A program made the position numbers and the translations under genes. DNA of 6,572 nt from Spirochaetaceae bacterium (GTDB taxonomy: Bacteria; Spirochaetota; Spirochaetia; DSM-27196; SLAA01): assembly GCA_003564775.1 (NCBI GenBank), contig PXEI01000262.1, positions 1 to 6,572 of the forward strand, in the 5' to 3' direction. Below the pieces are notes generated by a model, which made no database searches, was not told where the DNA came from, and was given only the letters and a program-made list of their open reading frames with translations. Positions 1-5,263 of this stretch are shown piece by piece. Each line of letters begins with the position of its first letter. Positions within the stretch are counted from its first letter, which is position 1.

Positions 1-436
1 CAGTCTCGCAACCCGGAAGCCCAAGGCCACTGAGACAACCACCGCCACCACTCAGAACCAGGTTGTTTTGGAACTCAGTGAACCACGACAACCGTGCTGG
101 AAACTCGGCTACAACGCAGGCCTGCGTGAGCTTCCACTGCTTATACAGCAACAGGCAGCCACCGGGTGGTACTACCGGGTTATCACGGCCGGGGCTATTG
201 CTGCGGGTGCAACGCTTGAGCTTGTATCGCGCCCGCATCCGGACTGGCCCCTCGTGCGGATTATTCGTGGCTTTTACGAAACCCCGCTTGACCCCGAGTT
301 TCTCACCGGGCTCATCTCACTTCCCAAGCTCGGCGCTGGGTGGCGGGCCGTAGCAGCACACCGGCTCGAGACCGGCAGAACGGAAAGCTGGGAAGGGCGA
401 CTTTACGGCCCCTTTGCCCCAGGCTCGCACGGCTGA
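1..436 (+). CDS. MOSC-domain protein, YiiM-like, 5'-truncated by window edge
   Basis: The frame is open from base 2 to a TGA at 434-436 and gives about 144 visible residues, so the true N-terminus lies outside the window; the TTG at 68 is not a real start. The segment LELSEPRQPCWKLG (bases 68-109) matches the family signature before the C-terminal three-helix domain of YiiM, and its Cys (codon 95-97) is the conserved MOSC cysteine thought to carry sulfur or bind the molybdenum cofactor. GWYYRVITAG and ELVSRPHPDW, further on, are also typical of YiiM. MOSC proteins are molybdenum-cofactor or sulfur-carrier proteins; E. coli YiiM is linked to reduction of N-hydroxylated compounds. Just upstream of the signature is a Thr-rich stretch (TETTTATTQ, about bases 32-58) that looks like an extra linker. 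The stop lies 2 bp before the cobW-like start, which suggests one transcript. The family call is firm; the substrate is unknown. Confidence 0.85.
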   Translation, partial: SLATRKPKATETTTATTQNQVVLELSEPRQPCWKLGYNAGLRELPLLIQQQAATGWYYRVITAGAIAAGATLELVSRPHPDWPLVRIIRGFYETPLDPEFLTGLISLPKLGAGWRAVAAHRLETGRTESWEGRLYGPFAPGSHG

Positions 437-438
437 TC

Positions 439-1503
439 ATGCGCGTGACCCCGCTTACCCTCGTTGTTGGATATCTGGGCTCGGGCAAGAGCACCTTGCT
501 GAATCACATCATTCACACCTTTCCCGACCGGCGTGTGGGAGTAGTGGTCAACGAGTTTGGGGAGATCCCTATCGAAAGCTCAATTATTGAACCACTCAAC
601 GATGCAGTGCGTGAGCTGCGCGCAGGCTGTTTGTGTTGTCTGGCGCGGGACGATGTAGTAGCTGCGGTGGACTCATTGTGTGCCGCCGACCCGGATCTTG
701 AGCACATATTTGTGGAGGCCTCCGGTGATAGCGATCCAGTTCCGGTTATTCAAACCCTTGCGGCAGGCGGTTTCCGCAATGCCGCAATGCTGGGCGCGGT
801 GGTGTGCGTACTCGACGTCACTCGTTACGCGGAGCTGTTCAACACCAATCCGCTGATTCGGCGGGGTATAGCCGGTGCAGATGTGGTGCTCCTGAGCAAG
901 GTCGATCTCGTGTCACCAGATGCTGTACTCGCAGATATTCGCCGATACACGCCACGAACACCGGTTCTCAACTGGGACACAGCGCTGGACCTTTCTGTGC
1001 TCTTTGAGCACAGCAGCTACGACCCCTCACGCCTGGAAACGCTGCTGCAGGCCTACGAGACCGAGAGCACCTCGGTTGCACACACGCTCACCCCAACCTT
1101 TTACCGGTCCGAAACACCGCTTGACCGCGACAAACTGGATGCTTTCTTTGAGGCTCTCCCGCCAGAGGTAGTTCGTGGCAAAGGCTTTTTTTCCCCAGCG
1201 GGGCCGGAAGGGCCACACGTGAAGTACATCGTCCAGTATACCAGTGGGCGTTATGAACGGTACCCCCGTCCATGGAACGCGGACGAACTACATGAGAGTG
1301 CGATCCTGCTGTTGCACAACAACTGGAATGAACACGCACTGTTGCGCGGGATTACTGATTGTCATCCGAGTGAGGGTGATGTACATCTCGCTGATGCCGC
1401 TGATCTTCATGAAAATGGGGATGCTGCGTCTGCGAACGCTCAGACCGTGAGGGACGCGACGAGCGACGAGCGCGATACTCCCGCCTCACATACTCCCAGC
1501 TGA
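439..1503 (+). CDS. CobW/COG0523-family GTP-binding protein (probable metallochaperone)
   Basis: This encodes 354 residues from ATG 439. An in-frame GTG at 340 exists but lies inside the MOSC gene, and the conserved domain begins right at MRVTPLTLVVGYLGSGKST. Visible motifs are the Walker A GYLGSGKST (11-19), VNEFGE (37-42), the family's metal-binding GCLCC (63-67), FVEASG (91-96), and SKVD (153-156) in place of the usual NKxD guanine-specificity motif. A CobW C-terminal domain spans roughly 218-310 (FYRSETPLD through LLHNNWNEHALLRGI). COG0523 GTPases deliver Zn, Co or other metals to client enzymes; which metal cannot be told here. Residues 311-354 form a polar Asp/His/Ala/Thr-rich tail without recognisable domain, coded in DNA that also codes antisense for the YidD tail. 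No strong Shine-Dalgarno precedes the ATG, so translational coupling to the MOSC gene 2 bp upstream is likely. Confidence 0.9.
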   Translation: MRVTPLTLVVGYLGSGKSTLLNHIIHTFPDRRVGVVVNEFGEIPIESSIIEPLNDAVRELRAGCLCCLARDDVVAAVDSLCAADPDLEHIFVEASGDSDPVPVIQTLAAGGFRNAAMLGAVVCVLDVTRYAELFNTNPLIRRGIAGADVVLLSKVDLVSPDAVLADIRRYTPRTPVLNWDTALDLSVLFEHSSYDPSRLETLLQAYETESTSVAHTLTPTFYRSETPLDRDKLDAFFEALPPEVVRGKGFFSPAGPEGPHVKYIVQYTSGRYERYPRPWNADELHESAILLLHNNWNEHALLRGITDCHPSEGDVHLADAADLHENGDAASANAQTVRDATSDERDTPASHTPS

Positions 1504-1762
1504 ACTGCTCCGGTACTGGGTCATCACCACCCTGGAAAAACCCATTGCACCGCACAATGCGCGTCACGCCCAGGACGGTTCCTCGCAGGAACCCGTGGGC
1601 GAGTATTGACTGCTCGGTATATCGTGAACATGTCGGGGTGTAGCGGCACGCAGCAGGAAGGTGAGGCGAAACAACATGCCGATACACAACAACAGGGAAG
1701 GCCAGTACTTTGCGGAGCACGCGAGTTGGACGACATACACTCATATCTGATAAGATAATCAT
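1352..1762 (-). CDS. yidD: Membrane protein insertion efficiency factor YidD
   Basis: The 136-residue product contains the YidD core at about residues 16-84: VVYRHVVSPHLPAACRYTPTCSRY, then LAHGFLRGT, RIVRC and GGDDPVP. The CRYTPTCSRY cysteines (39 and 45) and the GG-DPVP ending are diagnostic. YidD is a small membrane-associated protein that assists YidC-dependent insertion of inner-membrane proteins, and is usually coded beside rpmH-rnpA-yidC; here it stands apart. The start is uncertain: ATG 1762, ATG 1744 and GTG 1720 are in frame, none has a clear ribosome-binding site, and GTG 1720 would place the core nearest the N-terminus as in most family members. Residues after about 86 form a long Arg/His/Ser-rich extension, longer than in typical YidD proteins of about 70-85 residues. 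It lies wholly in the region antisense to the cobW-like gene. Confidence 0.85.
   Translation of the reverse strand: MIILSDMSVCRPTRVLRKVLAFPVVVYRHVVSPHLPAACRYTPTCSRYTEQSILAHGFLRGTVLGVTRIVRCNGFFQGGDDPVPEQFSWEYVRREYRARRSSRPSRSERSQTQHPHFHEDQRHQRDVHHPHSDDNQ
1726..1756 (+). promoter_or_regulatory. Weak candidate promoter for the RHH/CxxC gene
   Basis: TTGGAC (1726-1731) and TAAGAT (1751-1756) lie 19 bp apart, with an alternative GATAAT at 1754-1759. A start near 1763 would give a leader of about 30 bases before the ATG at 1792. The -35 and -10 elements fall in the 5' end of the yidD reading frame if yidD begins at 1762. The AT-rich stretch also holds ATCT-GATA-AGAT (1745-1756) and the near repeats TCATAT (1741) and TCATAC (1759), possible operator half-sites. 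Spacing is longer than ideal, so this is only a candidate. Confidence 0.3.
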
Positions 1763-1778
1763 ACGACAGCTGGAGAGT

Positions 1779-1784
1779 AGGGAG
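1779..1784 (+). promoter_or_regulatory. Ribosome-binding site of the RHH/CxxC gene
   Basis: AGGGAG lies 7 bases before the ATG at 1792. It supports that start over the alternative-frame starts nearby. Confidence 0.7.
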
Positions 1785-1791
1785 CAAGAGC

Positions 1792-2082
1792 ATGGCTGGA
1801 AAGAAAAAGGGTGAAGTAATTACCTTCAAGGTGGACGAGTCGTTGGCACACGCACTTGAGGGTATACCAAACAGATCGGAGTTCATTCGCAACTCTATTC
1901 TGCATGCACTTGAGAATGCCTGTCCATTATGTAAAGGCGTGGGCATACTTACGCCGAACCAGCGTGCACACTGGGATCGCTTTGCCGAGCATCACTCAAT
2001 TAAGGAGTGCACGGTCTGCAACGAGTTTCATATCGTATGTGATGAGTCCGGTGACGGCGCCCTGCCCCATGAGCACGCGTAA
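1792..2082 (+). CDS. Small ribbon-helix-helix protein with C-terminal CxxC metal-binding-like module
   Basis: The 96-residue product starts at ATG 1792 behind a good ribosome-binding site. Residues 8-42 look like a CopG/Arc-type ribbon-helix-helix fold: a strand (EVITFKVDE), a first helix (SLAHALEGI) and a second helix (NRSEFIRNSILHAL). Such proteins bind DNA as dimers through the strand. Residues 44-83 follow with C44-x2-C47, whose CPLCKGVG resembles the CxxCxGxG repeat of DnaJ zinc fingers, then LTPNQRAHW (H60), HH at 67-68, C73-x2-C76 and H80-x2-C83; the end is HEHA. This suggests bound Zn or another metal, as in metal-sensing RHH regulators such as NikR, although the NikR ACT domain is absent. 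The nearby metallochaperone gene is in keeping with metal homeostasis, but that link is inference. I recall similar RHH proteins in spirochaetes and deltaproteobacteria annotated only as CopG-like; target and ligand are unknown. Confidence 0.8.
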   Translation: MAGKKKGEVITFKVDESLAHALEGIPNRSEFIRNSILHALENACPLCKGVGILTPNQRAHWDRFAEHHSIKECTVCNEFHIVCDESGDGALPHEHA

Positions 2083-2109
2083 GCGTGGATTAAGCACCTG
2101 GTGAAAACA

Positions 2110-2138
2110 TTGGAAATCAATTGAAAAACGTCTATGAT
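2110..2138 (+). promoter_or_regulatory. Sigma70-type promoter of the HD-GYP gene
   Basis: TTGGAA (2110-2115) and TATGAT (2133-2138) are separated by exactly 17 bp. The -10 matches consensus at five of six positions and the -35 at four of six. Transcription would start near 2145, leaving a leader of about 70 bases before ATG 2218. The spacer holds the palindrome TCAATTGA (2117-2124). Confidence 0.55.
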
Positions 2139-2147
2139 GTAAGACGT
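2128..2147. repeat. Inverted repeat over the -10 region (possible operator)
   Basis: ACGTCT (2128-2133) and AGACGT (2142-2147) are perfect inverted copies with an 8-bp spacer. Together they cover the proposed -10 box and start point of the HD-GYP gene. A repressor binding here would block the promoter. No known regulator consensus is recognised. Confidence 0.4.
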
Positions 2148-2173
2148 CAGGGTACTTCTCTCCCATGACAAAA

Positions 2174-2188
2174 TACTGTACTCCAGTA
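2174..2188 (+). repeat. Small hairpin in the HD-GYP leader
   Basis: TACTG (2174-2178) and CAGTA (2184-2188) can pair around a 5-base loop in the untranslated leader, about 14 bases upstream of the GGAAGG ribosome-binding site (2202-2207). The arms are short, so a regulatory role is uncertain. Confidence 0.25.
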
Positions 2189-2217
2189 GACGGACGTGAA
2201 TGGAAGGATAGAATCAG

Positions 2218-3453
2218 ATGAGTTCCGAGAATGTAAAGCTGCAAGAAATTATCGGTATCGACTCGGAATTAAACAAGTTGCAGGATATGGACATCCTGCT
2301 TGAGAAAATCCTCACGGAAGCCCGCAGGGTGGTTGGTGCGGATGCCGGGTCACTCTACATAAGCGATGGCGAAAAGCTTACAATCAACTATGCCCAAAAC
2401 GATACAAAACAGCGCGAACTTCCCCCCGGCGAGAAACTGATCTATAGCGTCTTTAGCATACCTATCAACACCCAGACAATCTCTGGATATGCGGCAGCAA
2501 CCGGTGAGGCAGTCAATATTCCAGATGCCTACCAGATTCCAGACAGCGCTCCCTACGGGTTCAACCCACATTACGACAGGGTCTCCGGCTACAAGAGTAC
2601 TTCTATGCTCGCCGTACCGTTAAGCACAAATATGGGCGATATCCTCGGCGTGATCCAGGTAATCAACAAACTGGATGCAAAAGGCAAGGTCATTGCCTTC
2701 TCCAAAGAAGACGAGCTGCTCGTTACCCACTTTGCGACTAATGCCACCGTAGCTCTCCAGCGTGCGCAGATGACCCGCGCCATTCTGTTGCGCATGATCA
2801 AGATGGCTGAGTTGCGCGACCCAAAAGAAACCGGGCCTCATGTAAACCGGGTAGCCGGTTATGCGGTTGAAATCTATGAACGCTGGGCCAGGGAACAGGG
2901 TATGGAGCCCCGTGAGATTGAACGTACCAAGGACAGTTTTCGCATGGCCGCCATTCTTCATGATGTCGGGAAGGTTGCGATATCGGACAACATTCTCAAA
3001 AAGCCCGGCCGCTTCACCGACGACGAGTACACCGTCATGAAGCAGCACACGCTCCACGGCGCTCGCCTCTTTCTGAACAAACAATCAATTTTTGACGAGA
3101 TGGCGATTGAGGTTGCTCTCAATCACCACGAAAACTGGGACGGCACCGGTTATCCGGGACATGTCGATATAGAAACCGGGGAACCGCTCAAGACCGATGC
3201 GGATGGAAATGTGGTTGGCAAGAAAGGTGAAGAGATTCCGCTCTTTGGCCGAATTGTGGCGATCTCGGATGTCTACGACGCACTGCGCTCGCGGCGCGTT
3301 TACAAGGAATCCTGGACGCATGAAGAAACTCTTGAAGAGATCCGCAAAATGTCCGGCAGCAAGTTTGATCCTGAACTCGTTGAGATCTTCTTCAAGGTGC
3401 TCCCGACAATTGAAACGATATCGGACAAGTACAAGGACCATGGCGAGCAGTAG
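2218..3453 (+). CDS. GAF-domain HD-GYP protein, probable cyclic-di-GMP phosphodiesterase
   Basis: This 411-residue cytoplasmic protein has no signal peptide or membrane segment. A GAF sensor domain spans about residues 20-182 (ADAGSLYISDGEKL near 41-54, SMLAVPL at 129-135, GVIQVINKLD at 144-153), and an HD-GYP domain about 190-395. HD-GYP landmarks are H208, the HD pair H248-D249 in ILHDVGKVAI, H277 in MKQHTLHGARL, HHENWDGTGYP (303-313) and the helix ISDVYDALRSRR. All metal and GYP residues are present, so it should be active: such enzymes hydrolyse cyclic-di-GMP to pGpG or GMP, lowering the second messenger that controls motility and adhesion. The GAF ligand is unknown. Between GYPG and GEEIPLFGRI lies an insertion of about 20 residues, including TDADGN. 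ATG 2218 follows GGAAGG (2202-2207). The gene has its own promoter and is convergent with the pnt operon. Confidence 0.92.
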   Translation: MSSENVKLQEIIGIDSELNKLQDMDILLEKILTEARRVVGADAGSLYISDGEKLTINYAQNDTKQRELPPGEKLIYSVFSIPINTQTISGYAAATGEAVNIPDAYQIPDSAPYGFNPHYDRVSGYKSTSMLAVPLSTNMGDILGVIQVINKLDAKGKVIAFSKEDELLVTHFATNATVALQRAQMTRAILLRMIKMAELRDPKETGPHVNRVAGYAVEIYERWAREQGMEPREIERTKDSFRMAAILHDVGKVAISDNILKKPGRFTDDEYTVMKQHTLHGARLFLNKQSIFDEMAIEVALNHHENWDGTGYPGHVDIETGEPLKTDADGNVVGKKGEEIPLFGRIVAISDVYDALRSRRVYKESWTHEETLEEIRKMSGSKFDPELVEIFFKVLPTIETISDKYKDHGEQ

Positions 3454-3472
3454 CGAGCAATCCTTAGCGGTC

Positions 3473-3502
3473 GTCCGCGCCCCCGGTTAGCAGGGCGCGG
3501 AC
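3473..3502. terminator. GC-rich hairpin between convergent HD-GYP and pntB genes
   Basis: GTCCGCGCCC (3473-3482) and GGGCGCGGAC (3493-3502) are perfect 10-bp inverted arms with a 10-base loop. The hairpin begins 20 bases after the HD-GYP stop and lies 46 bases past the pntB stop, as expected of a shared bidirectional terminator. Neither side has a good U-tract: only CTTT follows within about 15 bases on the plus strand, and none on the minus strand. It may therefore terminate poorly, need Rho, or mainly protect 3' ends. Confidence 0.55.
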
Positions 3503-3548
3503 AGCGTCGATCTTTCCCATGCGGACGCCGATCTCTGTAGAGGCGTGG

Positions 3549-4958
3549 CTATGCGTCCTTGTATGCCGCCACAAGTTCTTCCATTACCTTCTTCCCATCC
3601 CCAAACAACATAAGCGTATTGTCGGCCGCAAAAAGTGGGTTCGCAATACCAGCAAAACCTGGGCTCAGGCTGCGCTTAATCACCACCACGGTGCGCGCCT
3701 TGTCGACATCAAGAATAGGCATGCCGGAAATTGGTGAGCCAGCGCTCTCACGAGCAATTGGGTTCACTACGTCATTTGCCCCCAGAACAATGACCACGTC
3801 GGTACTGGGAAAGTCGGGGTTAATTGCATCCATCTCGCGCAACTTGTCGTAAGAGATGTTTTCCTCGGCAAGCAGCACGTTCATGTGTCCCGGCATTCGT
3901 CCGGCAACCGGATGAATACCAAACTCCACATGAATGTCGTCGGCTTCCATCGCCTCGGTGAGCAAACGTACGCCGGTCTGTGCACGCGCAACCGCCATTC
4001 CATACCCGGGAACAAAGGCCACACGTGAAGCAGTCTTCAGGATCATTGCCACTTCTTCTGCCGAGGTCGACTTCACCTTGCCCGCGTAGATATCGCCCTG
4101 TTCCTTGTTCTCTACAATGGCGCCCACACCACCAAACAAGACGTTGGCCAGGGAACGATTCATGGCCTTGCACATGTTCTGAGTAAGAATGATTCCCGAG
4201 GCCCCAACCAACGAACCGGCAACAATCAGCACGTTATTGCTGAGAACAAACCCGGTAGCAGCCGCGGCAATTCCGGAGTAGGAGTTGAGCAATGCAATGA
4301 CAATAGGCATATCGGCGCCGCCAATGGGCATGACCAGTAGGACACCCAGAACTGCCGCCAGGCCCACCAGCACCCAGTACAGCTCGGTACGGCTTGGGTC
4401 CAGCACAATCATGGCGGACAGCACCAAGGCCCCGCCAAGCACCAGAATTTTGACCACCTGTTCACCGTGGTAGCGCACCGGCTTCTCGGTCACGAAACCC
4501 TGGAGCTTACCGAACGCTATGACACTGCCCAGGAAGGTGACGGCACCAATGAGTCCGGAAGCAGCGGTTGCAACCGACTCCTGCGCGCTCATTATTGCCG
4601 CTGATCCCGCACCCATAAGTGCGGTAGCGACCGCAGCTATGAGCACCGCTCCGGCAACCAGTACCGAGGCCACACCACCAAAGCCGTTGAAGAGACCAAC
4701 CAGCTGCGGCATTGCCGTCATTTTTATTCTGACCGCAAGTACAATACCAATGATGGAACCGCCAATGAGGCCACCAGCTACCAGTTCCATATGGACAAAG
4801 CCTTGATACCAGAGCGTTCCCACCACGGCTAAGGCCATACCTACGGCGCCCAGAATGTTTCCACGCACCGCGGTGCGCGGATGTCCAAGGCTCTTAAGCC
4901 CCATGATAAAAAGTACTGCGGCTACCAGATATAAGAGATTCAGGTGTTCAGGCTGCAT
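3549..4958 (-). CDS. pntB: NAD(P)+ transhydrogenase beta subunit PntB
   Basis: The 469-residue product is close to E. coli PntB (462). Residues 1 to about 290 form the membrane domain dII with roughly nine hydrophobic helices (for example LVAAVLFIMGL, GADMPIVIALLNSYSGIAAAATGF). Residues about 295-469 are the NADP(H)-binding domain dIII, with VPGYGMAVARAQ (316-327), FGIHPVAGRMPGHMNVLLAE (346-365), VLGANDVVNP (391-400), KRSLSPGFAGIANPLF and LFGDGKK. It forms the proton channel with PntAB and passes hydride between NADH bound on PntAA and NADP+. D216 and N225 match the essential E. coli Asp213 and Asn222 by motif context, while N91 occupies the place of E. coli His91. The start ATG lies 2 bp after the pntAB stop, with AGAGGG overlapping the pntAB end as ribosome-binding site, so translation is coupled. 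Confidence 0.96.
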   Translation of the reverse strand: MQPEHLNLLYLVAAVLFIMGLKSLGHPRTAVRGNILGAVGMALAVVGTLWYQGFVHMELVAGGLIGGSIIGIVLAVRIKMTAMPQLVGLFNGFGGVASVLVAGAVLIAAVATALMGAGSAAIMSAQESVATAASGLIGAVTFLGSVIAFGKLQGFVTEKPVRYHGEQVVKILVLGGALVLSAMIVLDPSRTELYWVLVGLAAVLGVLLVMPIGGADMPIVIALLNSYSGIAAAATGFVLSNNVLIVAGSLVGASGIILTQNMCKAMNRSLANVLFGGVGAIVENKEQGDIYAGKVKSTSAEEVAMILKTASRVAFVPGYGMAVARAQTGVRLLTEAMEADDIHVEFGIHPVAGRMPGHMNVLLAEENISYDKLREMDAINPDFPSTDVVIVLGANDVVNPIARESAGSPISGMPILDVDKARTVVVIKRSLSPGFAGIANPLFAADNTLMLFGDGKKVMEELVAAYKDA

Positions 4959-4960
4959 GT

Positions 4961-5251
4961 TTAATCCCTCTTCTTGAACTTACTAAGCATTCGATGAGTC
5001 ACCACAAAACCGCCGACCACGTTGATTGTGGCGAAAAAAAGTGCCGCAGTAGCAAGCCCGGTCGTAACTGGACCGCCGCCTGCACCCAGTGCCAACAAGG
5101 CACCGATCACGGTAATGCCACTAATGGCGTTTGATCCGGACATGAGCGGCGTATGCAGGATAGGCGGCACTTTTGTGATAACCTCAAAGCCAACAAAAAT
5201 TGCCAGCACAAATATCGTCAGGATGTTAATGAATGCGGCTGTATCTAGCAT
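4961..5251 (-). CDS. pntAB: NAD(P)+ transhydrogenase subunit alpha, membrane part (PntAB)
   Basis: This 96-residue, strongly hydrophobic protein has about three membrane helices (roughly 7-28, 38-58 and 63-87) and ends in basic MLSKFKKRD. It corresponds to the C-terminal membrane part of E. coli PntA, here a separate gene as in other three-subunit transhydrogenases such as those of Rhodospirillum and Thermus. The conserved segment LHTPLMSGSNAISGI (32-46) carries H33, the histidine conserved in alpha-subunit membrane domains. It assembles with PntB to form the proton-translocating dII. The ribosome-binding site GGGGGAG (minus strand, 5261-5255) sits only 3 bases from the ATG; no other suitable in-frame start exists before the first helix. 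The gene starts 12 bp after the pntAA stop. Confidence 0.93.
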   Translation of the reverse strand: MLDTAAFINILTIFVLAIFVGFEVITKVPPILHTPLMSGSNAISGITVIGALLALGAGGGPVTTGLATAALFFATINVVGGFVVTHRMLSKFKKRD

Positions 5252-5263
5252 GATCTCCCCCGT

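Noticed and set aside
340..438. N-terminal extension of the cobW-like gene from GTG 340
   Set aside because: It would add 33 residues inside the MOSC gene; the P-loop domain normally begins at the ATG 439 start and the extension has no recognisable content.
1577..1593. Hairpin GGTTCC-N5-GGAACC as a cobW terminator
   Set aside because: It lies inside the conserved part of yidD and has no U-tract on either strand.
1737..1764. NikR-type operator (GTATGA-N16-TCATAC)
   Set aside because: TCATAC is present at 1759-1764, but the partner half-site is absent at the required distance.
2620..3441. Minus-strand ORFs of 154 and 118 residues opposite the HD-GYP gene
   Set aside because: They lie antisense to conserved GAF and HD-GYP coding sequence and resemble no known protein.
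3443..3459. Direct repeat GCGAGCA across the HD-GYP stop codon
   Set aside because: Only 7 bp and two copies; likely chance or slippage, with no functional context.
3466..3520. Minus-strand 18-codon ORF after pntB (ATG 3520)
   Set aside because: Too short, no good ribosome-binding site, and the coding signal is explained by the hairpin composition.
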